Shown: one piece after another, positions 61,904 to 64,000 of the stretch
Layout of the letters: every line of letters begins with the position of its first letter
Position numbering within the stretch: the first letter of the stretch is position 1
NCBI GenBank assembly: GCA_002441345.1
Contig: DJVU01000006.1
Coordinates: 122,329-186,328 of the forward strand
Source: Bacteroidales bacterium UBA6248
GTDB lineage: Bacteria; Bacteroidota; Bacteroidia; Bacteroidales; Lentimicrobiaceae
Direction of reading: 5' to 3'
Length of the DNA stretch: 64,000 nt
Made by a program: the position numbers and the translations under genes
Notes under the pieces: model-generated
The model's database searches: none
Seen by the model: the letters and a program-made list of their open reading frames with translations, nothing else
What the model was told of the DNA's origin: nothing

Positions 61904-63208
61904 ATGACAGCTCCATATCTTGATCGTCTGGGAATTGAGTCGCTCAATCCCATGCAAAAGCAGATGCTCGAAACATTCGGACCCGGTTCCGGAGTCATAC
62001 TTATTGCTCCTACCGGATCGGGAAAAACTCTGGCATTTCTGTTGCCACTTCTGCAGATGCTTGATAATTCCGTTACTGGAATACAGGCACTTGTGATTGT
62101 GCCTTCCCGGGAGCTGGCATTACAGATTGAGCGTGTATTCAGGGAGATGCAAACCGGTTATGTGGTTCTATCGTGTTACGGCGGACATCCGGTAAAGTCG
62201 GAACGCAACAGTCTGTCCGCAGGTCCTGCACTGGTAATAGGCACGCCGGGAAGGCTTGCTGACCACCTGCGTCGCGGGCACATCGAAACTGCCGGAATCA
62301 AACGTCTTATTCTCGATGAGTTTGATAAATCCCTTGAACTTGGCTTCAGCGACGATATGGCCTATATAGCCTCCTGTCTGCCTTCGGTCGATACCCGGGC
62401 GCTAACCTCCGCCACACGCATGCCGGAACTTCCGGAGTATGCCGATATTAAAAATCCGGTTGAAGTGAATTATTCGCAGGGGCAGTCTCTGCCGGCCCTG
62501 ACCGTGCATGCCGTAAGGGCAGCAGGGAACGATAAGCTGGAAGAACTTTTTAAACTGATTTGCATGTTTGGCAGTGAATCGTCGCTGATATTCTGCAACC
62601 ACAGGGAAGCTGCGGAGCGCATCAGCCAGAAGCTGCAGATGCAGGGAATCGTGCATGGTATCTATCACGGAGGTATGGAGCAGGAGGCGAGGGAGCTTGC
62701 GCTGATTCGCTTTCGTAACGGTACTCACCATACGCTGCTGACAACAAATCTGGCGTCGCGCGGACTGGATATCCCGGAGCTCAGGCATGTGGTTCACTAT
62801 CAGCTTCCCGATACCGAAACCACCTGGATACACCGCAACGGTCGTACTGCACGCATGTTTGCCTCGGGTAAGGCATGGCTGGTGATGACGGCTGATGAAT
62901 ACGTGCCGCCGTTTCTGACTACGGAACCTGCGTTCGAAATCCTGCCTGAATCAGCGGATCTGCCGCAACTGCCGGAGTGGGAGACGCTGCGGTTCAGCCT
63001 CGGGAAGAAAGATAAGGTGAGCCGGGCCGATATCGCCGGTTTTCTGATGGGGCAGGGGCAGATAGAAGCCAGCAGCATTGGACGCATAGATCTCGCCGAT
63101 CGCGTGTCGTATGCCGCCGTAAAGCGTAGCATATGCCGTGCATTATTGTCGAAGATCCGGGGTAAGCTCCTGAAGAGAAAGCAGGTAACAGTAGCAATTG
63201 CCCGTTAA
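61904..63208 (+). CDS. DEAD-box-family RNA helicase with DEFD box
   Basis: 434 residues from the ATG at 61904 (MTAPYLDRLGIESLNPMQKQM). Motifs: Q motif (NPMQKQM), I APTGSGKT (about 36), Ia PSRELA, Ib GTPGR, II DEFD at 138-141 in place of DEAD, III SAT, IV IFCNHREAAE, V TTNLASRGLDI and VI HRNGRTAR. A C-terminal extension of about 75 residues resembles the RNA-binding domain of DbpA-type helicases. Phe in the DEAD box is unusual but may be typical of this Bacteroidota subfamily. An upstream in-frame ATG at 61874 follows GGGAGGAG with too short a spacing, so it remains an alternative start. The last 4 bp overlap the convergent ketosynthase gene. Confidence 0.88.
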   Translation: MTAPYLDRLGIESLNPMQKQMLETFGPGSGVILIAPTGSGKTLAFLLPLLQMLDNSVTGIQALVIVPSRELALQIERVFREMQTGYVVLSCYGGHPVKSERNSLSAGPALVIGTPGRLADHLRRGHIETAGIKRLILDEFDKSLELGFSDDMAYIASCLPSVDTRALTSATRMPELPEYADIKNPVEVNYSQGQSLPALTVHAVRAAGNDKLEELFKLICMFGSESSLIFCNHREAAERISQKLQMQGIVHGIYHGGMEQEARELALIRFRNGTHHTLLTTNLASRGLDIPELRHVVHYQLPDTETTWIHRNGRTARMFASGKAWLVMTADEYVPPFLTTEPAFEILPESADLPQLPEWETLRFSLGKKDKVSRADIAGFLMGQGQIEASSIGRIDLADRVSYAAVKRSICRALLSKIRGKLLKRKQVTVAIAR

Positions 63209-64000
63209 TGAAGCTTCTCCGGAACCCGGTATACCATAGCATTCACATGCATGCCGGCACCTACGGAGGCAAAAACAACATTATCGGCAGGTTTTATGGC
63301 GTATTCGTTCACCTTTCCCTGCATAATAAGATTGTACAGTACCGGCAAAGTGGCAACGGAGTTATTTCCCATCCAGGAAATGGTCATGGGCATCGACAGA
63401 TCCGGCCGTTTTTTATAGCCGTACAGTTCATACAAACGGCTGACGATTGCTTCATCCATCTTTTCGTTGGCCTGATGAATCAGTATGAATTTGATATCCT
63501 CAATGGTGAGTCCGCTTTTATCAATAGCCATTTTAATTGCCGATGGTACGGTTTTGAGGGCGTATTCATAGAGCTTCCTGCCGTTCATTTTCAGGTAACG
63601 GTGGTCTTGTTCTTCTGCATTATAGGATTTTCCCATTTGAAGGAAAAAGACCTCTTCCAGAGCATCGGTGCGGGTCACATGTGAAAGTATTCCATCGTCA
63701 ACCTCTGCATTTCCTGCGCTCAGAACTACTGCTCCGGCACCATCGGAATAGATCATGCTGTCGCGGTCGTGCGGGTCGCTGACCCTGGAAAGGGTTTCGG
63801 AGCCTATCACCAGAACGTGTTTTGCATCGCCCGACCGGATGTAGTAGCTGGCTTGTATCACAGCCTGAAGCCATCCGGGGCAGCCAAACGGAAGATCGTA
63901 GGCAACGGTAAACGGATTGGCAATTCCCAGGTGGTGCTTCACCCTGGAGGCTAGACCCGGAACCAGATCCGAATGGGTTTCGCCATGCTTCACATCCCCG
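63205..64000 (-). CDS. 3-oxoacyl-ACP synthase III family protein (FabH-like), partial
   Basis: C-terminal 264 residues or so; the N-terminus lies beyond the right edge. Thiolase-fold KAS III: the nucleophile Cys is in YDLPFGCPGWLQAV (codon at 63881-63883), the catalytic His in FILIHQANEKM, and the Asn in MGNNSVATLP. The FGCPGW context differs from the usual ACAGF of housekeeping FabH, so this may be a specialised KAS III that makes branched or secondary lipids rather than the main initiation enzyme. Cytoplasmic. Convergent with the helicase gene, overlapping by 4 bp. Confidence 0.88.
   Translation of the reverse strand, partial: GDVKHGETHSDLVPGLASRVKHHLGIANPFTVAYDLPFGCPGWLQAVIQASYYIRSGDAKHVLVIGSETLSRVSDPHDRDSMIYSDGAGAVVLSAGNAEVDDGILSHVTRTDALEEVFFLQMGKSYNAEEQDHRYLKMNGRKLYEYALKTVPSAIKMAIDKSGLTIEDIKFILIHQANEKMDEAIVSRLYELYGYKKRPDLSMPMTISWMGNNSVATLPVLYNLIMQGKVNEYAIKPADNVVFASVGAGMHVNAMVYRVPEKLH

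Noticed and set aside
1..64000. CRISPR arrays, insertion sequences, prophage or known defence systems
   Set aside because: No regularly spaced repeats, transposase, integrase, phage structural gene or recognised defence protein was seen.

Overview
This window is chromosomal DNA from a member of the Bacteroidota, most likely a Bacteroidales-like anaerobe or microaerophile. The evidence is a secreted protein with a type IX secretion (T9SS) C-terminal signal, gldF/gldG, TonB-dependent receptors with carboxypeptidase-like N-terminal domains, a DUF2723/GT117 membrane protein, an Asp-box secreted protein, and a recurring TAnnTTTG -7 promoter element. Shine-Dalgarno sequences are nearly absent. By eye GC is in the mid-to-high 40s %. 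I see no insertion sequence, prophage, integrase or CRISPR array. Gene density is high and almost every gene is a recognisable chromosomal family.

Layout. 1-7.1 kb (minus): the N-terminal half of ettA, a TPR sensor histidine kinase, two GT4 glycosyltransferases and an LptF/LptG permease. 7.2-9.8 kb (plus): a GNAT-like protein and an M23 peptidase-fold protein, then about 720 bp without a gene. 10.6-17.4 kb: a T9SS cargo protein, iorBA (2-oxoacid:ferredoxin oxidoreductase), acpH and gdhA. 17.6-21.9 kb: an atypical NarL-type regulator lacking the phospho-acceptor Asp, divergent from a 1153-residue receiver/PEP-synthase-like protein. 22.0-27.3 kb: rpmB, a small outer-surface protein with a TonB receptor, and two tandem superoxide dismutases, one cytoplasmic and one exported. 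27.4-32.5 kb (minus): tRNA-Gln, rimP, nusA, infB. 33.0-42.4 kb: GT117 protein, lgt, a MurG-like glycosyltransferase, dprA, a PrsW-like protein, and rsgA-dtd. 42.4-48.9 kb: a second TonB receptor, a DCC-family protein, icd-gltA (gltA is mitochondrial-type) and a YjbQ protein. 49.0-53.7 kb (minus): gldF-gldG-DUF4340 followed closely by a WbpP-like epimerase. 53.8-55.7 kb: SAM hydroxide adenosyltransferase, a Dabb protein and a lipoprotein. 55.8-61.8 kb: three phosphate transport systems side by side. 61.9-64 kb: a DEAD-family helicase and the C-terminal part of a FabH-like ketosynthase.

How it fits together. The metabolic genes point to amino-acid and 2-oxoglutarate metabolism (icd, gltA, gdhA, iorAB) in an oxygen-exposed but mainly fermentative cell with two SODs. 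Envelope genes (lptF, lgt, glycosyltransferases, GT117, gldFG, TonB receptors, T9SS cargo) are scattered in small operons rather than one polysaccharide locus.

The most unusual loci are the divergent pair at 17.6-21.9 kb, the phosphate block at 55.8-61.8 kb, and several genes whose -7 promoter element nearly touches the start codon. I found no clear new defence or mobile system.
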